64,000 nucleotides of DNA from JAICNG01 sp035249985 (GTDB lineage Bacteria; Gemmatimonadota; Gemmatimonadetes; Gemmatimonadales; Gemmatimonadaceae): positions 1-64,000 of the forward strand of contig DATFFP010000111.1 in the NCBI GenBank assembly GCA_035249985.1, in the 5' to 3' direction. Positions 34,840-43,357 of this stretch are shown piece after piece. How positions within the stretch are numbered: the stretch's first letter is position 1; every line of letters begins with the position of its first letter. A model generated the notes under the pieces. It was not told the DNA's origin. It made no database searches and worked only from the letters and a program-made list of their open reading frames with translations. A program made the position numbers and the translations under genes.

Positions 34840-36795
34840 GTGCCGACCGCGCCGATCGCGATTCACTCGCCAATCGACATTGCGTCCTTCCACTTGCTCT
34901 TCCTGAGCGAGGGATTTCTCGCTGGCGATCAGAACCAGTTTCTCGATCACTGCCGCGCCATCACCGCGGAGTTGCTGGCCGTCGACCCGTTCAGGCTGGC
35001 GCAGCGCCAGATTTCCGTGGTGGCGGCATTCACCGCGTCGCAACAACAGGGAGTCGCAAACGCGGCGGGGAACACCGCGTTTCGATTTTTCCTGAACCCT
35101 GCGGGCGAGCTGCGGACGCGTCGGCCGGGAACGATCGTCGCGCAGATCGCCGACATTACACCGGTGCCGCTCGGAGGCAATCCACCGTTCAATCCTCCGC
35201 TGCCCGCGACGGGCACGGAAGTGTGGATGCGCGAGAGTACCCGGGGGAACAGAGCTGTATGCGTCATCGTGCGTCACGCGGCTCGCGCCGTGACGCTCAC
35301 GAACGATTATGAGGCGGGGGATCTCGACGATCCTGCCGACGACACGCCCGAGCTAGCGGCGCTCGTTCCATTCGTCGCCGTCACGATGTGGCCCGCGCTC
35401 GCCGGGGCCCCGCAACAGTACACGAATGCCCCAACCGCGGCAGCGGCGGCACTCGTCCGTCAGCTCGGCGCAATCTTCGGCCTTGGGTATGAGTCGGAGC
35501 TAACGGATGCCGCGCACGAGCGGTACAACCTGCCGCTCCCGGAGCCGGACGCGCCGAACCTCGTGACCGATCGAGCGCTTCGCAGCGCGAACGTCGCGTC
35601 GGTGGAGAGGATTCCCTGGAGGGGTCTCGTCTCGGCGACGCGCCGGGCGTCGCCGGTGGTCGAGCGGGATCATCCCGCCCTGGTCGTCGCCGGTGAGACG
35701 CCCGTACAGGAGACGGCACGCTACGCGCCGATTGGCGAGCTGATGAACACGAACGTCGTCCTTCTCCGCCATCCGGTCAACCCGGCCAACCCTAACGACA
35801 CGTCGGGCCTGACCGGGACACCGTATCGAACGCTTGGCCGGTTGCGCCTCGTCAGGCGGGATCCGCACCTGATCGAAGGGGGCGGCGGGTTCCGGCGGGG
35901 CATCTACCGTCCGAGTGTCGATTGTCTCATGCGCTCCGAGGGGCACGACATCCCGCAGCAGGGTGGGGCCGTCACGCGGCAAGTCGAGCCGTTTTGCGCC
36001 GTTTGCGAACAACACCTCGCCACCCGCCTTCAGACGGGCTCGAGAAGCTTTCGATTCGGATCGATACGACTGCGGCATGGTCCCGCGGACTGCGTCGGTG
36101 CGCTCCTCCCCTCGAGACTCGCGGCGAGATTCCTCGAGTGGATCCGTGCCACCGCGATCCCGAACGGCATGATCTGCGTGGAAGCAACCGTCAACCGGTA
36201 CGAGCGATTCTTCAGGGAAATCCTGAACTGGCCGGATCTTCAGAATGTCAGAGTGGATGGGTGGTACAATGCCGACGATCCCATCGAGTTTCCGGTTGGG
36301 GCGGGTGTGCCGCTCTTCATGTGGGCGATCTGGATGACGAATCAAACCCAGCTGAGCGCGGTTCGCGGCCTGCGACAATTCGCCGGGCTGGGAGCCCCCG
36401 GTGCCATTTGGTACGCGGGGCTGGGCTGCATCACCAACACGTTTCGGCGTGTTTACGAGAATGATCCCGCTGGCAATCGAGTTCGCCTGCGATTTGCAAA
36501 CAGCCTGGTAGCTGCCGATCTCGCTCGACTTACGCCGGGCAGTGTTCTTCAGATCTGGACCAACCAGCAGACGTACGAGAACGTCGTCCGCTTCGCACAC
36601 GGTGTACTTGCGGCCGAACCTGTCGCCGGCGGCCACAGCCTGTACTACATGGGCACCGATGCGAACGGAAATCACATCGTAGCGGACCAGAACGGCGTTG
36701 CGGGCTCCTTCGCCGGGTGGCATGCGAACTACACCTTCGTCATCGCCGCCCAGTGGTTCGACGCGGAGAATGTCCCGCCCGCACCAGCCCCGTGA
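34840..36795 (+). CDS. M64-peptidase-like protein lacking the zinc-binding motif
   Basis: A 651-residue protein, first in the operon. Its N-terminal half follows the M64 (IgA-peptidase-type) layout: LLFLSEGFLAGDQNQFLDHC at the start, then VDPFRLAQRQISVVAAF. The family's HExGH zinc site is replaced: VRQLGAIFGLGYE has Arg207-Gln208 and Ala211 where His-Glu and His are expected, while GLG is kept. The later CLMRSEG and FCAVCEQHL also match the family's cysteine region (about residues 363-385). The C-terminal region (GHSLYYMGTDANGNH, then AGWHANYTF) is probably a separate domain. Start: GTG at 34840 with GGAGG 9 nt upstream is preferred over an ATG at 34819. No signal peptide is seen. Confidence 0.75.
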   Translation: MPTAPIAIHSPIDIASFHLLFLSEGFLAGDQNQFLDHCRAITAELLAVDPFRLAQRQISVVAAFTASQQQGVANAAGNTAFRFFLNPAGELRTRRPGTIVAQIADITPVPLGGNPPFNPPLPATGTEVWMRESTRGNRAVCVIVRHAARAVTLTNDYEAGDLDDPADDTPELAALVPFVAVTMWPALAGAPQQYTNAPTAAAAALVRQLGAIFGLGYESELTDAAHERYNLPLPEPDAPNLVTDRALRSANVASVERIPWRGLVSATRRASPVVERDHPALVVAGETPVQETARYAPIGELMNTNVVLLRHPVNPANPNDTSGLTGTPYRTLGRLRLVRRDPHLIEGGGGFRRGIYRPSVDCLMRSEGHDIPQQGGAVTRQVEPFCAVCEQHLATRLQTGSRSFRFGSIRLRHGPADCVGALLPSRLAARFLEWIRATAIPNGMICVEATVNRYERFFREILNWPDLQNVRVDGWYNADDPIEFPVGAGVPLFMWAIWMTNQTQLSAVRGLRQFAGLGAPGAIWYAGLGCITNTFRRVYENDPAGNRVRLRFANSLVAADLARLTPGSVLQIWTNQQTYENVVRFAHGVLAAEPVAGGHSLYYMGTDANGNHIVADQNGVAGSFAGWHANYTFVIAAQWFDAENVPPAPAP

Positions 36796-36806
36796 GAGCC
36801 TAACGA

Positions 36807-39800
36807 ATGGCTGGTGAGAGCACCATCGAGCTGCTCGTTCGCGAGCTGACCCTGGCCGTCGGCGCCACGCAGCGCCGCCTCGCCAGTGGCAATGCGTTCC
36901 GCGACTGGATGGGTGAGCTTGGCTGGGATGTGCCGGCGCCGGCCGTTCAGCCCCTCGCCGATCTGCAGCAGAGCCTGGCCGCACTGCTCGGCACGCTCGC
37001 GCAGATCGATCCGGACGTTCCCGTCGAGGATCAGGCGAGTGTCTACACGGAGCTCCTGTTTCAGCTCCCGGAGTTCATCACGGCGTTGCGCGATCTCGCG
37101 AACGCCGTTCCCGCCGGCGGCGGAGTTCCACCAGAGTTTTTCCTCGAGGCGCCGAAGCAGATCGCCGACGATGTGGTCGTGACGCATCTCGAGGTCAATC
37201 GGCCGGCGCTCTTCGGCTTCCTGCGCGTCTTCGGCCTGATCGAGGTCGCCCCGCAGCCAGCGCAAGGTGGACGCCCAGCCTTCATTTCACGTGACCTTCG
37301 TCTCGATCGGATCGGCACGCTCCTGCGCGATCCGAAGCAGCTGCTCGACACCCTGTATGCGTGGGGCCACGACAACTTCGACGCCGATCTCTTCTTCACC
37401 ATTTTGCAGCTCTTCACCCACGCGTTCGGCATCCCCGCCCGGCGGTTTCTGCCTCCGGCCTCGCTCACGAGGTACCTCTACCCTACACTCACCGCCGACG
37501 AGCTCGTGCAGCTCCGGCTACTTCAGATTCCGGTCTACGAGGTGGCCGACGACCAGGTCGGGTTTGGCGAGATCGGCGTGTCCATCCTGCCGATTCTCCA
37601 CGACCAGCTCGTCAACAACGTGCGGCCGATGCGTGGCATCGCCTTCCAGCCCTTCGCACGTGGCGGGGCAGCGACCGAGATATCGCTTGGCGGACCATTC
37701 TCCCTGATCCTCGGCGGCGCCATTGGTGTCGATCTCCTGATCGAGATCCGCCAGGCGGGGGTCACCGTATCCGCCGGAGATGGCAGCGGGAATCTCGTCT
37801 CGTTCGACGCGATGGCGAAGCTCGGCCTCAAGGCATCGGGACAGGGCAAGCCGCTGATTCTGTTCGGAGAGGCCGGCAAGACGCGGCTCGAGATGAAGAG
37901 CGCGTCGGTCACGCTCACCGCTATCGCGTCCGAGTCGGACTTCGAGTTCAATGGCGAGTTCGAGCTCGAGGATCTCCGCCTCATCGTGTCGACCGCGGGC
38001 GGCGACGGCTTCATCTCGAAGATCCTGCCCGTCTCTCCTCTCGAGATCGAAGTCGACCTCGTCATCGGCTGGTCCTCGAGTCGCGGCGTGTACTTCCGTG
38101 GCAGTGCCGCGCTCGAGGTGACGGTCCCTGTCCACAAAACGATCGGCCCGCTCACCCTCGACTCCATCTTCCTCCGAATCGAGGTCGGCGCGGCCGATGG
38201 CAAGATTCCCATCACCCTCGCGGTCACCGGCAGCGCGGTGCTCGGGCCAATCTCGGCGGCCGTCAACAAGATCGGACTCATCGCGACCGCATCGTTTCCG
38301 GACGATGGGGATGGTGACATCGGGCCGGTCGACCTCGACTTCGCCTTCAAGCCTCCCGACGGCGTCGGCCTCGCCATCAATGCCGAGGCGATCAAGGGCG
38401 GCGGCTACCTGCTCATCGACCGCGAGAATGAGCGGTACGCCGGCATGCTCAACCTGGCATTCGGGGAGATCAGCCTAACGGCCATCGGGTTGATCACGAC
38501 GCGGATGCCGGACGGGTCGAAGGGCTTTTCGCTCCTGGCGATCATCGCCGTCACCTTCGATCCGGCCATTACGCTCGGGTACGGGTTCTTCCTCAAGGGG
38601 GTGGGTGGCCTCCTCGGCTTCAACCGAACGATGAATCTGGAAGCGATCGAACGGGGCGTGCGGACTGGCACACTCGATTCGATCATGTTCCCGGCCGATC
38701 CGGTCGCGAACGCGGCGAAAATCATTAGCGATCTGGAAGCGGTCTTTCCCGCGCAGCGTGATCGCCTGGTGATCGGGCCGATGGTGATGATTACCTGGGG
38801 TGTTCCCACGATCATCACCGGCGAGCTGGCGATCATCATCGAAGTGCCAATGCCGATTCGGATCGCGATCCTGGGCCAGGTCAGCATGATCCTGCCGACG
38901 CCCACGGCAGCGATCCTCAAGCTCCAGCTCGATGTCGCCGGCCTGATCGACTTCGGGAAGGGCACGCTCAGTATCGACGCCTCGCTGCGAGACTCGAAGC
39001 TGCTGGTTTTCACGCTCACCGGCGACGCGGCAGTCCGGCTGCGCTGGGGAAACGACGCGAATTTCGCGATGGCGGCCGGAGGCTGGCACGCCAACTACAC
39101 GCCGCCCCCTGGATTCCCTTCCCTCCGCCGGCTGCGGATCAGTCTGGGGGACAGCGACAATCCCCGGCTCGAGCTCGAGTCGTACTTCGCCCTAACGCCT
39201 AACACGATCCAGTTCGGAGCGCGGCTGGCGCTCGAAGCGCGGGCCGGGGATTTCAGCATCGAGGGATACTTCTCCTTCGACACGCTCTTCATCTTCTCCC
39301 CGTTCTCGTTCGAGGCCGAGCTGCGCGCCGGCGTCTCGGTGAAGGCCGGGTCGCGCCGGCTGATGACGATCCGGCTCGAAGGCAAGCTCGAGGGGCCGGC
39401 CCCGTGGCGCGCGCGCGGAAGGGCATCGTTCGAGATCCTCTGGATCGAGGTTTCCGTCAAGTTCGACACCACCTTCGGACGTCGCGATGACACGCGCCTG
39501 CCGCCCATCGATCTCTGGCAGCCACTCACGACGGCACTCGCCGAGCCGGGCAACTGGATCACCGCCCTCGCGCCCGGCACGATGCTCTTCGTCTCGCTAC
39601 GCGAAGACACTCCGGCCAACATGCTGCTCGCGGCACCGATCGGCGAAGTGACGGTTCGCCAGCGGATCGCGCCGCTCAGGGAACGCATCACCAAGGCGGG
39701 CAATGCCGAGCCCCCATCGCCCGTCACGTTCGATGTGACGGCCGGGGCGAGCGGGTTCTCGATCGCGCCGGTGACGGAGCCGTTCGCGATGGCCACCTTC

Positions 39801-40271
39801 CAGCGACGCTCCGACCACCAGCGCCTAACGGGCAAACCGTTTGAGGACGCCAAGGCCGGGGTCACCATCACCGGGGACGTATTGCGGATCGCTCCGTACG
39901 TGGCGCGCGACATCACGTTCGAGGAGATCGTGCTCGACGACGTCGGCCGCCGTCGCACCGTTGGCAGCGCACGCCTCCCACGCGACCATGCCCGCATGGG
40001 CATCGCGGTGAGCGCGGTGATGCTGGATCCGCTCGGCATGGTGGAGCGTCGATTCGGCGGTGAGCTGCCCAACGTCGGGGTCGAAATCGGCAAACCCGGA
40101 TGGGAGATCGTCTCCTCCGATGACCTCCTGCCAGCGGCGGGGACGGCGGAGCTTGGCGGCGTCATGTCACACTCCACCGCGAGTGCGCTGCTCGACCATT
40201 ACAACGACACGCACCCCTGGGATGTGGGTCGCTATCAGGTCATTCCCACCGGCGAGGTCCCGCGGCCATGA
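36807..40271 (+). CDS. DUF6603-like large beta-rich protein
   Basis: A 1,154-residue protein. Residues about 1-240 are helical (STIELLVRELTLAVGATQRR; FDADLFFTILQLFTHAFGIP). From about 260 to 890 it is a long run of amphipathic beta strands with alternating hydrophobic residues, including ITLGYGFFLKGVGGLLGFNR, which I associate with the DUF6603 family. The last 250 residues form another mixed domain. There is no signal peptide or membrane helix. Function is unknown for the family. The ATG follows the previous stop by 11 nt; the stop overlaps the next start (ATGA at 40268-40271). Confidence 0.8.
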   Translation: MAGESTIELLVRELTLAVGATQRRLASGNAFRDWMGELGWDVPAPAVQPLADLQQSLAALLGTLAQIDPDVPVEDQASVYTELLFQLPEFITALRDLANAVPAGGGVPPEFFLEAPKQIADDVVVTHLEVNRPALFGFLRVFGLIEVAPQPAQGGRPAFISRDLRLDRIGTLLRDPKQLLDTLYAWGHDNFDADLFFTILQLFTHAFGIPARRFLPPASLTRYLYPTLTADELVQLRLLQIPVYEVADDQVGFGEIGVSILPILHDQLVNNVRPMRGIAFQPFARGGAATEISLGGPFSLILGGAIGVDLLIEIRQAGVTVSAGDGSGNLVSFDAMAKLGLKASGQGKPLILFGEAGKTRLEMKSASVTLTAIASESDFEFNGEFELEDLRLIVSTAGGDGFISKILPVSPLEIEVDLVIGWSSSRGVYFRGSAALEVTVPVHKTIGPLTLDSIFLRIEVGAADGKIPITLAVTGSAVLGPISAAVNKIGLIATASFPDDGDGDIGPVDLDFAFKPPDGVGLAINAEAIKGGGYLLIDRENERYAGMLNLAFGEISLTAIGLITTRMPDGSKGFSLLAIIAVTFDPAITLGYGFFLKGVGGLLGFNRTMNLEAIERGVRTGTLDSIMFPADPVANAAKIISDLEAVFPAQRDRLVIGPMVMITWGVPTIITGELAIIIEVPMPIRIAILGQVSMILPTPTAAILKLQLDVAGLIDFGKGTLSIDASLRDSKLLVFTLTGDAAVRLRWGNDANFAMAAGGWHANYTPPPGFPSLRRLRISLGDSDNPRLELESYFALTPNTIQFGARLALEARAGDFSIEGYFSFDTLFIFSPFSFEAELRAGVSVKAGSRRLMTIRLEGKLEGPAPWRARGRASFEILWIEVSVKFDTTFGRRDDTRLPPIDLWQPLTTALAEPGNWITALAPGTMLFVSLREDTPANMLLAAPIGEVTVRQRIAPLRERITKAGNAEPPSPVTFDVTAGASGFSIAPVTEPFAMATFQRRSDHQRLTGKPFEDAKAGVTITGDVLRIAPYVARDITFEEIVLDDVGRRRTVGSARLPRDHARMGIAVSAVMLDPLGMVERRFGGELPNVGVEIGKPGWEIVSSDDLLPAAGTAELGGVMSHSTASALLDHYNDTHPWDVGRYQVIPTGEVPRP

Positions 40272-43200
40272 GTGCGCTGCCCAACGTCCGTTACGGCTTC
40301 CTGCCCTTCCTCCGCACGGGACTCGCCACGCGCCTGGAAGCGACGACGCTCGCCGCCGCGACTCCGCGCTCGACGATCACCGTGTCGGTGACGGCCTCGC
40401 AGGTTCGCGATGACAACGCGAACGCAACCGTCACGGTGCCGAAAACGGTCAACGTGCGTGGACCGGGTGACATCACGGCATTCGATTCGCGCGTCATCAT
40501 CCGTACCGACCCGAAGCCCGATGTCGGCGACTTCGAGGCGAATTACTTCCCCACCTGCGACTTCTCGGCACCGGATTTCCCGTGGCGCTTCACGCCCGTG
40601 GGACCATCTGGCTCGCGGTTGCGCCCATGGATCACGCTCATCGTGCTCGAGGCCGGTGAGTTCACTCCGCCGAAGCCGCGTGGAGCGCTGGCGACGATCA
40701 CGGTGAAGCGCGACGGAGCCACGCTCGCCGACATCCTGCCCGACCTCGACGAAGCGTGGGCATGGGCCCACGTCCAGGTCACCGACGCCCTCGATGACGC
40801 GACAGTGATCGATTTTTCGAGCGCCACGCAACTCGGTCAACTCGTCGCGTCGCACCCCGAGCTGGCGATCGCACGCCTCATGTGCCCACGGCGTCTGAAA
40901 GACAACACGGGCTACACTGCATTTGTGGTCCCCACGTTCGAGGCCGGCCGACTCGCCGGACTCCAGATGCCCGCCGAGCAGGTGCGTGGCGACCAGCTCG
41001 CCTGGGATCCCGCGGTGAACGAGGTGGAGCTTCCGGTCTACCATCACTGGTCGTTTCGCACCGGCGCGCGAGGGGACTTCGAGTTCCTCGTGCGCGCGTT
41101 GGTGCCCTACCGCATCCCCGGACATGTCGGACTCCGCGATGTCGACGCCGGTCATCCCGGGCCGATGGTCCCGGCGATCTCGAATCCCGCGGGCCGCCCG
41201 GAGCCGGTGCTGGGATTTCAAGGCGCCCTGCAGTCGCTCGACACGGAACCAACGCGATGGCCCGACCCGGCGCGTGCCCAGCCCGACCCATTTCAAAGCC
41301 GCCTCTCCGATCTCCTGAATGCCGCGGCCGACGACCCTAACGACGATCCGTTCGTCATGCCGCCGATCTATGGCCGGTGGCACGCGGCGGTCACCCGCGT
41401 CGGCGCCGCAGGCCCACGGTGGATCAACACGTTGAATCTCGATCCACGACACCGCGCGACGGCGGGTTACGGCACTCAGGTCGTGCAAGCCGATCAGGAG
41501 TCGCTCATGGCGTCAGCGTGGCGACAGATCGGCGACCTGGATCTCGCCTCCGATGCGTTGCGCGCGGGTCAGGTGGGACGCGCGATCTCCGAGCGCGTCG
41601 CGGTGCGCCATCTGGAGACCCGTTTCGATGAGGAGTACCTGGTCGCAACCCGCGCCTTCCATGGGAAGGTGCTCGGCAGCTCGACCACGATTCGTCGCCA
41701 GCTCGCGTCGACAGCGCTTCGCTCCGCGGCGCTGTCCCCGAGCTTCGCCCGTCTCACCCGACCCGCATCGCGACTCGTCAGGCGCGCCGCTGCTGGTAAC
41801 GCACGCTTCGTCCTGCGCGACCTCCTCGCTCGCATCAATCGACGCGACCTGCGCGTCGATCCACCGGCGCCGATCGGCGGGGTGATCACACTCGACGCAT
41901 TACGCTCGTCGTCCATCCTCGGGACGCTTCCCGCATGGCTGCAGAGCATCCTGGCATCGCCGTGGAGCATCGTCCTGCTGCTCCTGCTCATGCTTCTTCT
42001 CGCGTTCCTTCCGCTCGGCTGGATCGTCGCGCTGGCAATCCTCCTGACGATCGCGCTGGTCGGCGTCGCCGATGCGAGGCGACCGGGGCCGCGCTTTGCG
42101 CGCCGCTTCACGTCAACCGACGTTCGCAGCGCGGCGCCGCCACCATCGTTCGACCTCGCCCCTGTGCAGCTGTCCTGGACCGGCGCCCCGCAGCCACCCC
42201 CACCGGGGGGCGCGCCCTCGGCGCAGCTCCGACAGCGGCAAGTGGATGCCTTCCGCAGCGGGGCGGCACGCGCGCTCGAGGTCGCGCGCCCCGAGATCCC
42301 CCGGACGCCGCCTCCAGCGCCGGCCGACGTGCTCACCGTTAGGCAGAAGCTCGCCACGGCGCTCGATCCAGCGACGACCATTGCACAGGCAGTGCTCGCA
42401 CGGCTCGAGTTCCGCGTCACGATGGTCCGCCCGGCGGATCCGCTCGATCCCATCTGGGACCATCCCAAGTTTCCGCAGCCGATGTATGAGCCGCTGGCCA
42501 GGATGTCACAGGAGCTCATGCTGCCCGGCATCGGCGGCATTCCGGTCAACAGCTGCGGTCTCGTAGTCACCAACCAGCCGTTCATCGAAGCGTATATGGT
42601 TGGCCTGAATCACGAGATGAGCCGCGAGCTGCTCTGGCGCGAGTACCCCACCGACCAGCGCGGAAGTTATTTCCGGCAGTTCTGGGATGTGTCCGCGCGC
42701 GGCGCGTTGCCCCCCGAGGATAGCCCCGAGCGGGATGCCTTGCGCGACATCCGACCCATTCACGAGTGGCGCTCTGGTGATCTGGGAGCGCACCGCCCGG
42801 GAACCGGACCGCAGGAAGAAAACGTCGTCTTGCTCGTCAGGGGTGACCTTCTCAAGAAATATCCCAATACGGTCATCTACAGCGCGCGCGCAGGCTGGGT
42901 CTCCACGACGACCGAGACGTATCGCGCGGTTCCCGAAGGTGCCGAGGAGCGTCGCCCCATCTTCCGTGGCGAGCTGCGCCCCGACGTTGGCTTCATCGGC
43001 TTCAAGCTTACCGAAACCGAAGTGCGCGGCGATCCGGGCTGGTTCTTCATCCTGGAAGAGCAGTTCACGCAGCCACGCTTCGGGATGGACGTTGGCAATG
43101 GCGCAGCGCCGCCGATCGCCAAGTGGTCGGATCTCTCCTGGAATCATTTCGCCGGCGCCCAGCCTCCCAGTCACGTCCCGGTGGACGGGGCGCCTAACGC

Positions 43201-43357
43201 CGTCAAGACCGCCGCCGTCGCCGGCGGACCGGCGTGGGGAACGAGCGCCGCGGCGCTGGCGGCCATCACGTTGCAGCAGCCGGTGAGAATCATGGTGCAC
43301 GGGAGCCAGATGGTCCCCATGCCACCCGCCCAAGGCACGGAGGGACCCAATGCCTGA
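40268..43357 (+). CDS. Large protein of unknown function with a central membrane hairpin
   Basis: A 1,029-residue protein. The N-terminal 560 residues look soluble and mixed alpha-beta, with the well-defined stretch RWINTLNLDPRHRATAGYGT at about 385-404. Residues about 564-602 are strongly hydrophobic (SIVLLLLLMLLLAFLPLGWI, then VALAILLTIALVG), enough for one or two membrane helices. A proline-rich linker (about 640-670) leads to a C-terminal domain with RPDVGFIGFKLTETEVRGDP and FFILEEQFTQPRFGMD. I recognise no family. It overlaps its neighbours by 4 and 8 bases, so it belongs to the same operon. Confidence 0.75.
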   Translation: MSALPNVRYGFLPFLRTGLATRLEATTLAAATPRSTITVSVTASQVRDDNANATVTVPKTVNVRGPGDITAFDSRVIIRTDPKPDVGDFEANYFPTCDFSAPDFPWRFTPVGPSGSRLRPWITLIVLEAGEFTPPKPRGALATITVKRDGATLADILPDLDEAWAWAHVQVTDALDDATVIDFSSATQLGQLVASHPELAIARLMCPRRLKDNTGYTAFVVPTFEAGRLAGLQMPAEQVRGDQLAWDPAVNEVELPVYHHWSFRTGARGDFEFLVRALVPYRIPGHVGLRDVDAGHPGPMVPAISNPAGRPEPVLGFQGALQSLDTEPTRWPDPARAQPDPFQSRLSDLLNAAADDPNDDPFVMPPIYGRWHAAVTRVGAAGPRWINTLNLDPRHRATAGYGTQVVQADQESLMASAWRQIGDLDLASDALRAGQVGRAISERVAVRHLETRFDEEYLVATRAFHGKVLGSSTTIRRQLASTALRSAALSPSFARLTRPASRLVRRAAAGNARFVLRDLLARINRRDLRVDPPAPIGGVITLDALRSSSILGTLPAWLQSILASPWSIVLLLLLMLLLAFLPLGWIVALAILLTIALVGVADARRPGPRFARRFTSTDVRSAAPPPSFDLAPVQLSWTGAPQPPPPGGAPSAQLRQRQVDAFRSGAARALEVARPEIPRTPPPAPADVLTVRQKLATALDPATTIAQAVLARLEFRVTMVRPADPLDPIWDHPKFPQPMYEPLARMSQELMLPGIGGIPVNSCGLVVTNQPFIEAYMVGLNHEMSRELLWREYPTDQRGSYFRQFWDVSARGALPPEDSPERDALRDIRPIHEWRSGDLGAHRPGTGPQEENVVLLVRGDLLKKYPNTVIYSARAGWVSTTTETYRAVPEGAEERRPIFRGELRPDVGFIGFKLTETEVRGDPGWFFILEEQFTQPRFGMDVGNGAAPPIAKWSDLSWNHFAGAQPPSHVPVDGAPNAVKTAAVAGGPAWGTSAAALAAITLQQPVRIMVHGSQMVPMPPAQGTEGPNA

